Shown here piece after piece: positions 1-8,912 of a stretch of 64,000 bases of DNA. The first letter of the stretch is position 1, and each line of letters starts with the position of its first letter. The position numbers and the translations under genes are program-made. The notes beneath the pieces were generated by a model. It was not told the origin of the DNA. It saw only the letters and a program-made list of their open reading frames with translations, and did not search any database. This DNA comes from Spartobacteria bacterium. Lineage in GTDB: Bacteria > Verrucomicrobiota > Verrucomicrobiia > Chthoniobacterales > Chthoniobacteraceae. The stretch spans positions 62,001 to 126,000 of the forward strand of contig JAJPJG010000043.1 in assembly GCA_021324395.1 (NCBI GenBank). The letters are read 5' to 3'.

Positions 1-1
1 T

Positions 2-571
2 CGCGCGCTCGAGCTTTTCGAGCAGGTCGCGAAGCTTAACGGCCCGTTAAAACTTTACGCGCGGCAAGAACAGGCGATTGCGAAGATGCGACTCGGGAAA
101 GAGGCGGAGGCGATCATTTTGTATGACACGATTTTGCACGCGACTCCGGAAAACGCGCTGCGCTTTTCCGCGTTGTGCGGCAAAGCGGATGCACTCGTCG
201 CGCCCGGCAATGCAGACGCGTGCTCCAAAGCGGTCGCAATTTATGACGAGCTTGCGACCGATCCTGACGTGACTCGCACGTGGCGAAATCAGGCGCTTTT
301 TAAAAAAGCGAAGTGTCTCGAAAAAAGTGGCGATGCTGCAAAGGCATTGACAACATTTTACGATGTGTTGCAGCCGCAGGTGAGCGGTGAACCGGAATTT
401 TTCTGGTATTATAAAGCCGGGTTCGATGCCGCGCGCCTTCTCGAAGCACAGGAAAAATGGGAATCGGCGATTGGCATTTACGACAAGCTCGCAAAGGCGC
501 AAGGGCCGCGCTCGGAGGAAGCGGGCACGCGTGAAAATCAATTGCGGCTCGAGCATTTCATTTGGGAATGA
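2..571 (+). CDS. TPR-like repeat protein, C-terminal part
   Basis: The frame is open from the left edge of the window, so the N-terminus lies outside it; 189 codons are visible. The residues form amphipathic helices with the TPR-like rhythm of Ala, Leu and Tyr, for example A-I-Y-D-E-L-A and A-I-G-I-Y-D-K-L-A, with phrases about energy-free scaffolding such as KAKCLEKSGDAAKALTTFYD that recur every 35-40 residues. TPR proteins of this kind usually act as scaffolds in envelope assembly or secretion, but no specific partner can be named. It ends about 90 bp before an aminotransferase gene, and the gap holds a heptamer repeat. Family assignment is by pattern only. Confidence 0.6.
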   Translation, partial: RALELFEQVAKLNGPLKLYARQEQAIAKMRLGKEAEAIILYDTILHATPENALRFSALCGKADALVAPGNADACSKAVAIYDELATDPDVTRTWRNQALFKKAKCLEKSGDAAKALTTFYDVLQPQVSGEPEFFWYYKAGFDAARLLEAQEKWESAIGIYDKLAKAQGPRSEEAGTRENQLRLEHFIWE

Positions 572-577
572 GGGGCA

Positions 578-605
578 ATTGCAGATTGCAGATTGCAGAT
601 TGCAG
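578..605. repeat. Four tandem ATTGCAG heptamers
   Basis: Four exact head-to-tail copies of ATTGCAG lie between the TPR gene and the aminotransferase gene. The last copy begins a 9-bp inverted repeat, TTGCAGCTT, whose partner AAGCTGCAA lies about 25 bp downstream. CAATCTGC next to the following start codon is the complement of GCAGATTG. The whole spacer could therefore fold as one hairpin. Confidence 0.75.
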
Positions 606-662
606 CTTTAAAAACGTCGGCTCTTTTCATCACAAGCTGCAACCCGAAATCCACAATCTGCC

Positions 663-1736
663 ATGACGCACACCAAGCTTTTCATTCCCGGTCCGGTCGA
701 AGTTTCCAAAAAAACATTCGCGGCTTTTTGTAAACCGATGATCGGGCATCGCAGCGGCGATTTTAAAAAACTCTACGCGTCGATTCGCCCGCAGCTGCAG
801 CAGTTGTTTTACACAAAACAGCCGGTGTTCTTATCCACGTCATCGGCATGGGGCGTGATGGAAGGCTCGATCCGCAATCTCGTCGCGAAAAAGGTGCTCA
901 ACTGCATGTGCGGCGCGTTTTCAGACAAATGGCTCGACGTGAGCAAACGCTGCGGCAAGGACGCGGAGGCGCTGCAGGTCGAGTGGGGCCAGCCGATCCG
1001 GCCCGAGCAGCTCGATGAAAAACTCGCGGGCGGCGGCTTCGATGCGGTGACGTTGATCCACAACGAAACCTCGACCGGCGTGATGAGCCCGCTGCGCGAA
1101 ATTTGCGAAGTGATGCGGAAATATCCCGACGTTTTGTTGATCGTTGATTCGGTTTCGTCATTCTCGGCAGTGCCGATTCCGATGGACGAGCTCGGCATTG
1201 ACGTGCTGTTGACCGGCTCGCAAAAAGCGCTCGCGCTGCCGCCGGGACTCGCGCTTTTCAGCGTCTCGGAAAACGCGTTCGCGCGTGCAGCGACGATGAA
1301 AGACCGCGGCTACTATTTCGATTTTATCGAGTTCAAAAAAAACCAGGAACAGGACATGACGCCGAGCACTCCGTCGATCGGCCACATCTATGCGCTGCAA
1401 TCGAAGCTTGATGACATTTTCACCGAAGGACTGGATGCGCGCTTCGCGCGTCACGAGCGGCTGAACGGACTTGTCGCCGATTGGGTGAAGCGCAATGGAT
1501 TCGAGTTTTTCGCAGCCGAGGGCTATCGCTCAAAATCGCTGACGTGCGTCAAAAACAATCGCGAGATCGACGTGCAGGCGCTGAACACGAAGTTAAAAGA
1601 ACGTTACCACTGCGTCATTGATGGCGGTTACGGCAAAATCAAAGGCAAGACGTTCCGCATTTCCAACATGGGCGACGAGACAGACCAGACGATTTCGCAA
1701 TTGCTCGGCTGGCTCGACGACTGCCTCGCTCAGTAA
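663..1736 (+). CDS. Class V aminotransferase (alanine-glyoxylate / serine-pyruvate type)
   Basis: This 357-residue protein matches the PLP-dependent fold-type I class V aminotransferases. It opens with the family's IPGPVEV motif and has a GHRSGDF segment near residue 28. The cofactor aspartate is in VDSVSSFS (D162) and the Schiff-base lysine in GSQKAL (K188). Enzymes of this group transfer amino groups between alanine, serine or phosphoserine-like donors and glyoxylate or pyruvate in the cytoplasm; the substrate cannot be fixed from sequence. Length is normal. It ends convergently with, and overlaps by 7 bp, the minus-strand outer-membrane gene. The start is the ATG right after the spacer repeat, and no strong Shine-Dalgarno is visible. 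Confidence 0.88.
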   Translation: MTHTKLFIPGPVEVSKKTFAAFCKPMIGHRSGDFKKLYASIRPQLQQLFYTKQPVFLSTSSAWGVMEGSIRNLVAKKVLNCMCGAFSDKWLDVSKRCGKDAEALQVEWGQPIRPEQLDEKLAGGGFDAVTLIHNETSTGVMSPLREICEVMRKYPDVLLIVDSVSSFSAVPIPMDELGIDVLLTGSQKALALPPGLALFSVSENAFARAATMKDRGYYFDFIEFKKNQEQDMTPSTPSIGHIYALQSKLDDIFTEGLDARFARHERLNGLVADWVKRNGFEFFAAEGYRSKSLTCVKNNREIDVQALNTKLKERYHCVIDGGYGKIKGKTFRISNMGDETDQTISQLLGWLDDCLAQ

Positions 1737-2356
1737 AAACAGCTGAGGCCGAGTAATCCGCCGAGTGAGTTGAGACCGAGATTGCGCGAGGCGAGGTTGG
1801 CATTCGAGATGTGGCGATAACCGCCCTCGAGCGCGATGGCCCAATTTTGATTCAGCATGTAACGCACGCCGACGCTCGCCTGCAGGTTGAACTCGAATGC
1901 TTCGCCGATAAGCCGCTGACGCTGATGCCGGTAAACGTCGTTGTAGAGTCCGCCTGCGCCGATCTGCAAATACGGAATCCAGCGCGAGTCGGATTGCACG
2001 AAATTATAGCGCAGCAGCAAGTTTGCGCCTGTTAACCAACCCGTTGGGCCGGCAAAAGCGCGCGAGCCGAATAGGTCGATCATTCCTTCAAAATTTCCTC
2101 GAAACCAGCCGTCGCGCTCGACGTTCGTCAGCATCAAGCCGAGGCGCAGGTTGAAATCGCCGGTGTTGATGTCGGGACGTTTCTCCGAAGTTTTCTCGAT
2201 GCCGAAAAATGCCCCGACGAGTTTTTGCAATTCCCAGTCGCCTTTTTCAAATGGAAATTCCGAATGTGCGACTTCCTTGCTCGCGATTTCGCCTGCATTC
2301 GAAACCACGAATGAACAGAAAATGCAGGTCGCAAAAGTAACGATGAGTTTCGTCAT
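1730..2356 (-). CDS. PagL-like lipid A deacylase / acyloxyacyl hydrolase family outer-membrane protein
   Basis: The 208-residue product has an N-terminal signal peptide (residues 1-21, ending VSNAG), alternating beta-strand-like segments and a C-terminal aromatic residue, as expected of an outer-membrane barrel. Near the end it carries HISNANLASRNLG, the PagL signature with catalytic His and Ser (H182, S184 here). PagL enzymes remove the 3-O acyl chain of lipid A. The third PagL catalytic position, 14 residues after the His, is Asn (N196) rather than the Glu of the Pseudomonas enzyme. A longer open frame exists upstream, but the ATG at 2356 is chosen because the signal peptide begins there. 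Confidence 0.7.
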   Translation of the reverse strand: MTKLIVTFATCIFCSFVVSNAGEIASKEVAHSEFPFEKGDWELQKLVGAFFGIEKTSEKRPDINTGDFNLRLGLMLTNVERDGWFRGNFEGMIDLFGSRAFAGPTGWLTGANLLLRYNFVQSDSRWIPYLQIGAGGLYNDVYRHQRQRLIGEAFEFNLQASVGVRYMLNQNWAIALEGGYRHISNANLASRNLGLNSLGGLLGLSCFY

Positions 2357-2478
2357 AGGCTGAAGTTTTGCATACGGCAGCAGTGTTAAAGCAGCGTGAC
2401 AAGCGCGAAACTGTGCGACCGAAACCGAGCACGCCATCGGTAAAACTCTGACCGGCACGCGACTTTACAGCGGAAAAA

Positions 2479-2507
2479 TTGACCCTCGGATTCGCGACTG
2501 TTAGCTT
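2479..2507 (+). promoter_or_regulatory. Putative sigma-70 promoter of ileS
   Basis: TTGACC is followed after exactly 17 bp by TAGCTT. The spacing is ideal and the -35 matches consensus at five of six positions. The ileS ATG lies 15 bp beyond, so the leader would be very short. Confidence 0.4.
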
Positions 2508-2521
2508 CCACCTCCCACGCG

Positions 2522-5254
2522 ATGGCCACCAATTACAAAGACACGCTGAATTTGCCGAAAACGGATTTTCCGATGAAGGCCGACCTCGTCAAACGCGAGC
2601 CGGAGCGGCTGGAGAAATGGGAAACGGCGCAGCTTTACGAGCAAATCCAACAGGCACGAAAAGGCGCGACGCAGTTTGTTTTGCACGATGGACCGCCGTT
2701 CGCGAATGGCGATGTGCACATGGGCACGGCGTTAAATAAGATTTTAAAAGATATCATCGTCAAATCGCGGACGATGCTCGGTTTTTCGTCGCCGTTCGTG
2801 CCGGGCTGGGACTGCCATGGGCTGCCGATTGAGTTCAAGGTAGTGAAGGAATCGCGCGGTCTTTCACCGCTCGAAGTGCGCCGCCGCAGCGAGGAATATG
2901 CGCGCAAATATGTCGATATCCAGCGTCGGCAGTTCAAGCGGCTTGGCGTTTTCGGCGATTGGGAAAATCCCTATCTCACGCTCGCGCCCGGCTACGAAGC
3001 GGAAATCATCCGCGCGTTTGCGACTTTTGTGGAACAGGGACTTGTTTATCAAAGTAAAAAACCTGTTTACTGGAGCACCGGCGCGCAGACTGCGCTCGCG
3101 GAAGCCGAAATCGAATACGCCGATCGCGAAGACCCCGCGATTTTTGTGAAGTTTCCGATCGTCAGCGGTGAGCCTGCGGGAAAAGCGAGCATGGTGATTT
3201 GGACAACGACTCCGTGGACGCTTCCGGCGAATGTCGCTATCGCCGTTCACCCGCGACACGACTACGTCATCGGACAATTCCGCTCGCCAAATTCGGAGGG
3301 CGTCGAGCAATTCGTCATCGCGAGCGCATTGATTCCCGCTTTCACGCAAACGACCGGCTACGCGCTTATCTCGCAAGGGCGCGCTTTTCGCGGCGACGCG
3401 CTCGCGGGCATCGAAGCGCAGCATCCATTTCTTGACCGCAAATCCAAAATCATCGTCGCCGATTTCGTGACGATGGAAAGCGGCACCGGTCAGGTTCACA
3501 TCGCGCCAGGGCACGGTGCCGATGACTATCTCGCGGGCGTGGAAAACGGGTTGCCGATTTTGTCGCCGGTTGATGAGCACGGAAAATTCACCGAGGAAGT
3601 TGGCGTGCCGGTTTGGTCGGGCAAATATGTTTTCGATGCGAACAAGGATGTGATCGAGCACCTGCGCGAACGCGGCGCTTTGCTCGGCGAAAATATTTAC
3701 AAACATTCGTATCCGCATTGCTGGCGCTCGAAAACGCCGGTGGTCTTCCGCGCGGTCGAGCAATTTTTCATCCGCATCGACAAGCTGCGCGGCAAGGCGC
3801 TCGAGGCGATCGACAAAGTCGCGTGGGTTCCACAATGGGGACGCAACCGCATTTACGGCACCGTCGAATCGCGACCCGACTGGTGCATTTCGCGCCAGCG
3901 CTCGTGGGGTGTGCCGCTGCCTGTTTTTTACGACGACAAAAATAAGCCGATGCTCGATCCCGGACTCGTGCGCAAAGTTGCCGATCTCGTCGAGGAACAC
4001 GGCACGAATATTTGGTTCGAGCTCGACGACGCAGCGATGTGCAAAAAACTGGGCCTTCCGGAAACGCTCACGCGCCGCAACGACACGCTCGATGTCTGGA
4101 TCGACTCCGGCGTTTCGCACGAAGCCGTGCTGCGCAAACGCATGGATGTGGATAAAGCGGACGTTTATATCGAGGCGACCGACCAGCATCGCGGCTGGTT
4201 CCAGTCGTCGCTTATGACGAGCGTCGCAATGCGCGGCGAAGCGCCTTACAAAACATGCATCACGCACGGCTTCGTTGTGGACATGGACACGCGCAAAAAA
4301 ATTTCGAAGTCCGCGCAGGGCACTTATCAAAAGCCGATGGACGCCGAGCACTTTGTCGGCAAGCACGGCGCGGACATCGTTCGCCTTTGGGTGAGCAGCG
4401 TGAATTTTACCGACGAGGTGCCGTTCTCCGAGGAGATGTTCACGCGCCTCGCCGACACATATCGCCGCATCCGCAATACGCTACGCATTCTTTTGGCGAA
4501 CATCGGTGACTTCAAACGCGGCGTTAACAATGTGGATGCCGAGCATTTTACGCTAGCCGATTCGTGGATCATGGGACGCCTGCAGGATGTGATCGCCGCG
4601 TGCCGCGATGCTTACGAAAAATACGAGTTTCATCGTGTTTACCATGCGATAAATCAGTTTTGTGCCGTTGATTTGAGCAGCCTCTATATTGACATCACAA
4701 AAGACCGCATGTATTGCGACGCGCCCGACTCGATGCGACGCCGCGCAACGCAGACCGTGATGAGCGAAGTATTCGACACGATCACGAAATTGCTCGCGCC
4801 GATTCTCGTGTTCACTGCCGACGAGGCGTGGGAGTTCGGCGGAAACGCAGCTTCGGTGCACCTCGAGAAATTTCCCGAGCCGAACAACGCGTGGATCAAT
4901 CCCGCCGTGCAAAAACGCGTCGACGCACTGCTCGAATTGCGCGGCGTCATCGCGCAGCAAATCGAGGAAGCGCGCAAAGCGAAGCTCATCGGCAATTCGC
5001 TCGAAGCTTCCGTCGCGCTCGAAGTCGCTAACCAGGCGCTGTTCGACGATCTCGCCGGACTCGAGCCGATGCTCGAGGAGTTTTTCATCGTCAGCGAAAT
5101 CAAGCTCAGTGCAGGCGCGGAAACGCGCGCGATCGTTACGCGCACACCGCACGAGAAATGTCCGCGCTGCTGGCGTTTTCGTCCGTATTTGAAAACGGAA
5201 ACATCGGAAGAATTGTGCGACCGCTGCAGCGATGTGCTTGCGATGACGAGATAA
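2522..5254 (+). CDS. ileS: Isoleucyl-tRNA synthetase
   Basis: This 910-residue class I synthetase charges tRNA-Ile in the cytoplasm. The HIGH-type ATP motif is GDVHMGTALN (around residue 66), and the KMSKS-type loop is KKISKS (around residue 592). The large editing insertion lies between them, with the WTTTPWTLPANVA block near residue 225. The C-terminus has the zinc-binding pairs CPRC and CDRC typical of bacterial IleRS. Length is normal. The stop codon touches the ATG of lspA, so the two are almost certainly co-transcribed, an arrangement also known in other bacteria. Confidence 0.98.
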   Translation: MATNYKDTLNLPKTDFPMKADLVKREPERLEKWETAQLYEQIQQARKGATQFVLHDGPPFANGDVHMGTALNKILKDIIVKSRTMLGFSSPFVPGWDCHGLPIEFKVVKESRGLSPLEVRRRSEEYARKYVDIQRRQFKRLGVFGDWENPYLTLAPGYEAEIIRAFATFVEQGLVYQSKKPVYWSTGAQTALAEAEIEYADREDPAIFVKFPIVSGEPAGKASMVIWTTTPWTLPANVAIAVHPRHDYVIGQFRSPNSEGVEQFVIASALIPAFTQTTGYALISQGRAFRGDALAGIEAQHPFLDRKSKIIVADFVTMESGTGQVHIAPGHGADDYLAGVENGLPILSPVDEHGKFTEEVGVPVWSGKYVFDANKDVIEHLRERGALLGENIYKHSYPHCWRSKTPVVFRAVEQFFIRIDKLRGKALEAIDKVAWVPQWGRNRIYGTVESRPDWCISRQRSWGVPLPVFYDDKNKPMLDPGLVRKVADLVEEHGTNIWFELDDAAMCKKLGLPETLTRRNDTLDVWIDSGVSHEAVLRKRMDVDKADVYIEATDQHRGWFQSSLMTSVAMRGEAPYKTCITHGFVVDMDTRKKISKSAQGTYQKPMDAEHFVGKHGADIVRLWVSSVNFTDEVPFSEEMFTRLADTYRRIRNTLRILLANIGDFKRGVNNVDAEHFTLADSWIMGRLQDVIAACRDAYEKYEFHRVYHAINQFCAVDLSSLYIDITKDRMYCDAPDSMRRRATQTVMSEVFDTITKLLAPILVFTADEAWEFGGNAASVHLEKFPEPNNAWINPAVQKRVDALLELRGVIAQQIEEARKAKLIGNSLEASVALEVANQALFDDLAGLEPMLEEFFIVSEIKLSAGAETRAIVTRTPHEKCPRCWRFRPYLKTETSEELCDRCSDVLAMTR

Positions 5255-5773
5255 ATGCGCGCTGCCGGCAACTCATCATTCGTCGTGCGCCATTGGTTAT
5301 TTTTGTTCGTGACGCTGCCGCTTTATGCGCTCGACCAACTCACGAAATGGCTGGTGATCCACTCGATTCCGTTTGAGTCGGGACGCACGATTATTCCCGG
5401 TTTTTTCGATCTCGTGCATTTTGGAAACACCGGCGCTGCTTTCAGCTCATTTAGCAACAGCAACACGGCGTTTATCGTCCTGTCCTTGTTTACGCTCTGT
5501 TTGCTAGCCTTTTACGAAATGCGCGGCGCTTTTCAGCGCGCGTCCACGCGCGTCGGTGTCGCGATGCTTTGCGCCGGCGTGCTCGGAAATGTCACCGACC
5601 GCATCATCCACAAGCATGTCGTCGATTTTCTCCTCTTCGATTTGCACGTGCCATTCGCGAATCCGTGGCCTGCGTTCAACGTCGCCGATTCCTGCATTTG
5701 CGTGGCGACTGCGATTTTCATCGTGACGTCGCTGCGCGAGGAGAAAAAGGCGACCGCCACCGCTGCGGAATAG
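5255..5773 (+). CDS. lspA: Lipoprotein signal peptidase (signal peptidase II)
   Basis: The product is a 172-residue inner-membrane aspartic protease that cleaves prolipoprotein signal peptides after diacylglyceryl transfer. Four hydrophobic segments are visible. The two catalytic aspartates are in GNVTDR (D115) and FNVADS (D145), and the DQLTKW and NTGAAFS motifs are conserved. The ATG directly follows the ileS stop codon with no gap, which fixes the start and implies translational coupling. A basic and Ala/Thr-rich tail follows the last membrane segment. A lipobox-containing oligopeptide-binding protein elsewhere in the window is a plausible substrate. Confidence 0.96.
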   Translation: MRAAGNSSFVVRHWLFLFVTLPLYALDQLTKWLVIHSIPFESGRTIIPGFFDLVHFGNTGAAFSSFSNSNTAFIVLSLFTLCLLAFYEMRGAFQRASTRVGVAMLCAGVLGNVTDRIIHKHVVDFLLFDLHVPFANPWPAFNVADSCICVATAIFIVTSLREEKKATATAAE

Positions 5774-5828
5774 GCGCAAACGCTCTGCTGCAGCCGATTC
5801 AGAATCAAAACCTCAAGGAGGTGAATCT

Positions 5829-5996
5829 ATGTTATCCTGGGCACTTACATTTCTCGTCGTTGCGCTAATCGCCGGCTTGCTAGGCTTTGTCGGCATCGCG
5901 GGAACCGCCGCGTATATCGCGAAAGTTCTTTTCGTCGTATTTCTCGTGCTCTTCATCGTTTCGCTGATCGCGGGACGCAGAAGTCCGCCAGTCTAA
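5829..5996 (+). CDS. DUF1328 (YtjA-like) small membrane protein
   Basis: This 55-residue gene has an unusually good Shine-Dalgarno (AAGGAGGTG) 6 bp upstream of its ATG. The product begins [16 protein letters not shown] and contains a second hydrophobic stretch, with [10 protein letters not shown] between the two, matching the DUF1328 family of two-helix membrane peptides. The family's function is unknown; members are often stress-induced in proteobacteria. A strong terminator follows, so the gene probably ends a transcript or stands alone. Confidence 0.88.
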   Translation: MLSWALTFLVVALIAGLLGFVGIAGTAAYIAKVLFVVFLVLFIVSLIAGRRSPPV

Positions 5997-6018
5997 GCGC
6001 AGCGCGAAATCAAAATCC

Positions 6019-6055
6019 GCAGGCTGGAACCAGTTTCCGGCCTGCGCTTTTTTTT
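6019..6055 (+). terminator. Rho-independent terminator
   Basis: The 11-bp stem begins GCAGGCTGGAA and pairs with TTCCGGCCTGC (one G-T pair) around a 5-nt loop. It is followed by GC and a run of eight T. It lies directly after the DUF1328 gene. Confidence 0.88.
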
Positions 6056-6122
6056 GTGGCAAACATGACAACACAGTGTCTGCGGATTTGATTTTTCGGT
6101 CATTCGCGCGCTACGTGGCAAC

Positions 6123-7070
6123 GTGTCAAAAGAAGCCCGCCGCCTATTCACGCTCACGGTCGCGACGGCGCTGATTTTTGCTACGGGCGAACTGGACGCT
6201 GCGAAAAAACCGAAGAAGAAAAAAGTTTCCGTCGAGGAAGAAGAGACAACGACCGATACCAAGCCGAAAGCTTCGCCAACTCCATCGGCAGCGGAAATCG
6301 ATGTCTATTCATTCGTCGGCGATCTCCCACTCGCGGCGCAGGGCGCGACGGTCATCGACGCATTTACCGGCGAAACGATTTACGCCAAAAACGCGCAGCA
6401 GCCGTTTTTTCCGGCGAGCACGACGAAAATACTAACTGCGCTGCTCGTGATCGAAGCCGGCGATCTCGACAAGGTTGTGGTCGCCACCGATCAGGAGCCG
6501 AAGGTCGGCGACAGCTCGCTCGAGTTGCGGCCGGGCGATCAATTCACGCGGCGCGAACTGCTCTACGGGCTGATGCTTAAAAGCGCAAATGACGTTGCCC
6601 ACGCGCTGGCGCGTGACAACGCCGGGAGCATCGAGGCTTTCGCTGAAAAAATGACGCAGCGTGCGAAGGAGCTCGGCGCGACCGACTCGCACTTCATGAA
6701 CCCGCACGGCCTGCACAATCCGCAGCACTACACGACGCCGCACGATCTCGCGCTCATCGCGCGCGCGGCGTTGCAGCAGCCGCTTTTCCGCAGCATCGTC
6801 GGCACGCAGCGGCATCCGTGGACAAACCAGTGGGACACCTTCGAGCTGCGCAATCACAACCGGCTGCTCGGCGTTTTTCCCGGCTGCACCGGCGTGAAAA
6901 CCGGCTATACAAATCCGGCGCAGCAGGTTTTGGTCAGCTCCGCTTTGTGGGGCACGCGCGAAGTGATCAGCGTGGTGATGCACACCGACAAGCCGGGCAT
7001 TTGGGAGGACAGTAAGTTGCTGCTTCGCTACGGATTCGCGCATTTACCGGCGCCGATTCTCAAAAATTAA
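6123..7070 (+). CDS. D-alanyl-D-alanine carboxypeptidase (peptidase S11)
   Basis: This 315-residue periplasmic penicillin-binding protein of the DacA type trims the terminal D-Ala of peptidoglycan stem peptides. The three active-site motifs are in order: STTK (S99-K102), SAN (S154-N156) and KTG (K259-G261). The N-terminus has a hydrophobic signal segment (residues 9-20), then a Lys-rich and Glu/Thr/Pro-rich linker to about residue 60. The protein lacks the C-terminal domain and amphipathic anchor of DacA/DacC and ends soon after the catalytic domain. The start is a GTG. Confidence 0.92.
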   Translation: MSKEARRLFTLTVATALIFATGELDAAKKPKKKKVSVEEEETTTDTKPKASPTPSAAEIDVYSFVGDLPLAAQGATVIDAFTGETIYAKNAQQPFFPASTTKILTALLVIEAGDLDKVVVATDQEPKVGDSSLELRPGDQFTRRELLYGLMLKSANDVAHALARDNAGSIEAFAEKMTQRAKELGATDSHFMNPHGLHNPQHYTTPHDLALIARAALQQPLFRSIVGTQRHPWTNQWDTFELRNHNRLLGVFPGCTGVKTGYTNPAQQVLVSSALWGTREVISVVMHTDKPGIWEDSKLLLRYGFAHLPAPILKN

Positions 7071-7115
7071 CCCTTTACTTTTCTCAATCCTGAAAGATTC
7101 TCGATTTCGCGAATT

Positions 7116-8498
7116 ATGGCCAGAATCATGATCATCGACGATGAGCCGGCGATGGTGGACGTCATCTCCACGATTTGCCGCGAGCGCGGCCACGAGCCGA
7201 TTCCCTGCAACTCCGGCGTCAAAGCCGTCGAAAACCTCGGCTCAATCGCGCCGCAGCTTGTCATTTGCGACATGAAGATGGAGAAAGTCGGCGGTTTCGA
7301 CGTGTTAAAAGAATGCCGCGAGACGCTGCCTGGCACGCCGTTCATCATGATCACCGCCTACAAGTCGGTGGAGACCGCGGTCGAGGCGCTCAAGCTCGGC
7401 GCGTTCGACTACATCGTGAAGCCGTTCAAGATCGACGAACTGCAGCTCACCATGCAGCGCGCGCTCGATCACCAGCATCTCGAAAAGGAAAACCGCACCT
7501 TGCGCGAAGCGGTAAAGGAAAAGTATCGCTTTGAAAACATCATCGGCACCAGCGAGCGGATGCAGGAAATCTACAACCTCATCGCCAAAATCGCCGATAC
7601 CGACAGCACAATTTTGATCCAGGGCGAGAGCGGCACCGGCAAGGAACTCGTCGCGCGCGCTCTGCACTTCAACTCGCAGCGGCAGCATCAGCCGTTCGTC
7701 GCGATCAACTGCTCGGCACTGCCGGAAAACCTCCTCGAGAGCGAATTGTTCGGTCACAAAAAAGGCGCATTCACCGGCGCGGTGCAGGACAAGATCGGGC
7801 TCTTCGAGGAAGCGCAGCAAGGGACGATTTTTCTGGATGAAGTCAATTCGATGGCGCAGCCGCTCCAGACAAAATTGCTCCGTGTTTTGCAGGAACGCCA
7901 GATCCGTCGCGTGGGCGAGACCAAGAGTGTCCCGATCAACGTCCGCGTGCTCGCCGCGACCAACGAACCGCTCCTCGAAAAAACCAAGGACGGCGGTTTT
8001 CGCGAGGATCTCTACTATCGGCTCGCTGTGATCCCGCTCGAGATGCCCGCGCTGCGCGAACGCATCGAGGACATCCCGCTGCTCGTGAATCATTTCATCG
8101 CAAAAAACGCCGCGCAGACCGGGCTCGAGCCGAAAAAGATCGACCCGAAATCGCTCGAAATCCTCGCGCATTACCGCTGGCCGGGCAACGTCCGCGAACT
8201 CGAAAACGCCATCGAGCGCGCCTGCGCTTTGTGCGAGGAAGGCCTCATCAAAGTCTCCGATCTCCCGCCGCACATCGTCCGCCAGGCAAACGCTCCGACC
8301 CCCGAGGATCACGACAGCGATCTGCCGGTCGGCCAGACACTCGACGAATATATCGGCGAACACGAAAAGCGTTACATCGAGGAAACCGTCAAGCATTGCG
8401 GCGGCTCGCGCGAAAAAGCCGCAAAAATGCTCGCCATCAGCATGGCCACCCTTTACCGCAAACTCGACGTCAAAGCCCCCAAGGGCAAATCGAAGTAA
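7116..8498 (+). CDS. NtrC-family sigma-54-dependent response regulator
   Basis: The 460-residue protein has the full NtrC layout. A receiver domain comes first (acidic DD at 8-9, phospho-acceptor D52 in ICDMKM, K102). A coiled linker leads to an AAA+ domain with Walker A GESGTGKE (170-177), the sigma-54 contact loop GAFTGA (217-222) and Walker B GTIFLDEV (about 236-243). A Fis-type helix-turn-helix is at the C-terminus (SREKAAKMLAISMATLYRKL). It activates RNA polymerase carrying RpoN, which is encoded 12 kb downstream. No cognate sensor kinase lies next to it, so its signal is unknown. Confidence 0.95.
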   Translation: MARIMIIDDEPAMVDVISTICRERGHEPIPCNSGVKAVENLGSIAPQLVICDMKMEKVGGFDVLKECRETLPGTPFIMITAYKSVETAVEALKLGAFDYIVKPFKIDELQLTMQRALDHQHLEKENRTLREAVKEKYRFENIIGTSERMQEIYNLIAKIADTDSTILIQGESGTGKELVARALHFNSQRQHQPFVAINCSALPENLLESELFGHKKGAFTGAVQDKIGLFEEAQQGTIFLDEVNSMAQPLQTKLLRVLQERQIRRVGETKSVPINVRVLAATNEPLLEKTKDGGFREDLYYRLAVIPLEMPALRERIEDIPLLVNHFIAKNAAQTGLEPKKIDPKSLEILAHYRWPGNVRELENAIERACALCEEGLIKVSDLPPHIVRQANAPTPEDHDSDLPVGQTLDEYIGEHEKRYIEETVKHCGGSREKAAKMLAISMATLYRKLDVKAPKGKSK

Positions 8499-8519
8499 TC
8501 CGCAGCCATTTGTAAAACC

Positions 8520-8912
8520 ATGAAAAAGCAGCTCCTCGTTCTCCTCGTCACTATTTCCGCCCTCGCGATTGCCCGCGCCGCCGAGCTCTCGCCCTCGGAC
8601 AAGCAATTTCTCTCCGGCTACGAGCAAATCCACGACGCGCTCGCAGCCGACAATCTCACCGGCGCGAAAAAAGCGGCCGCTTCCCTGCCTGAAAACGCCG
8701 GCGCCGACCTCGCAAAGAGCGATTCGCTCGACAAAGCCCGCGCCGCTTTCAGCAAGCTCAGCGACCGCGCCGTCAAGCTCGCCTCCGGCCACTCCGGCTA
8801 TCATGTTTTCCACTGCGATATGGTCAACAAGGACTGGGTGCAGACCTCGGCCAGCGTCGCCAATCCCTATGGCGGGAAGGAAATGGTCGGCTGCGGCGAA
8901 GAGAAAAAATAG
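8520..8912 (+). CDS. Secreted DUF3347-type protein, possible metal binding
   Basis: This 130-residue protein has a signal peptide (residues 1-20, ending ARAAE), a helical middle and a C-terminal segment YHVFHCDMVNKDWVQ followed by NPYGGKEMVGCG. That tail is the DUF3347 signature, otherwise found in CusB-like efflux adaptors and free periplasmic proteins, where the His, Cys and Met residues are thought to bind copper or a similar metal. Metal binding here is an inference. It starts 21 bp after the response regulator gene on the same strand, so co-transcription is possible. Confidence 0.65.
   Translation: MKKQLLVLLVTISALAIARAAELSPSDKQFLSGYEQIHDALAADNLTGAKKAAASLPENAGADLAKSDSLDKARAAFSKLSDRAVKLASGHSGYHVFHCDMVNKDWVQTSASVANPYGGKEMVGCGEEKK

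Noticed and set aside
2864-4366. Antisense frame of 500 codons inside ileS
   Set aside because: Shadow of ileS codon bias with no recognisable motifs; the same holds for the long antisense frames in pyrC (25371-26657) and over 36751-38040.
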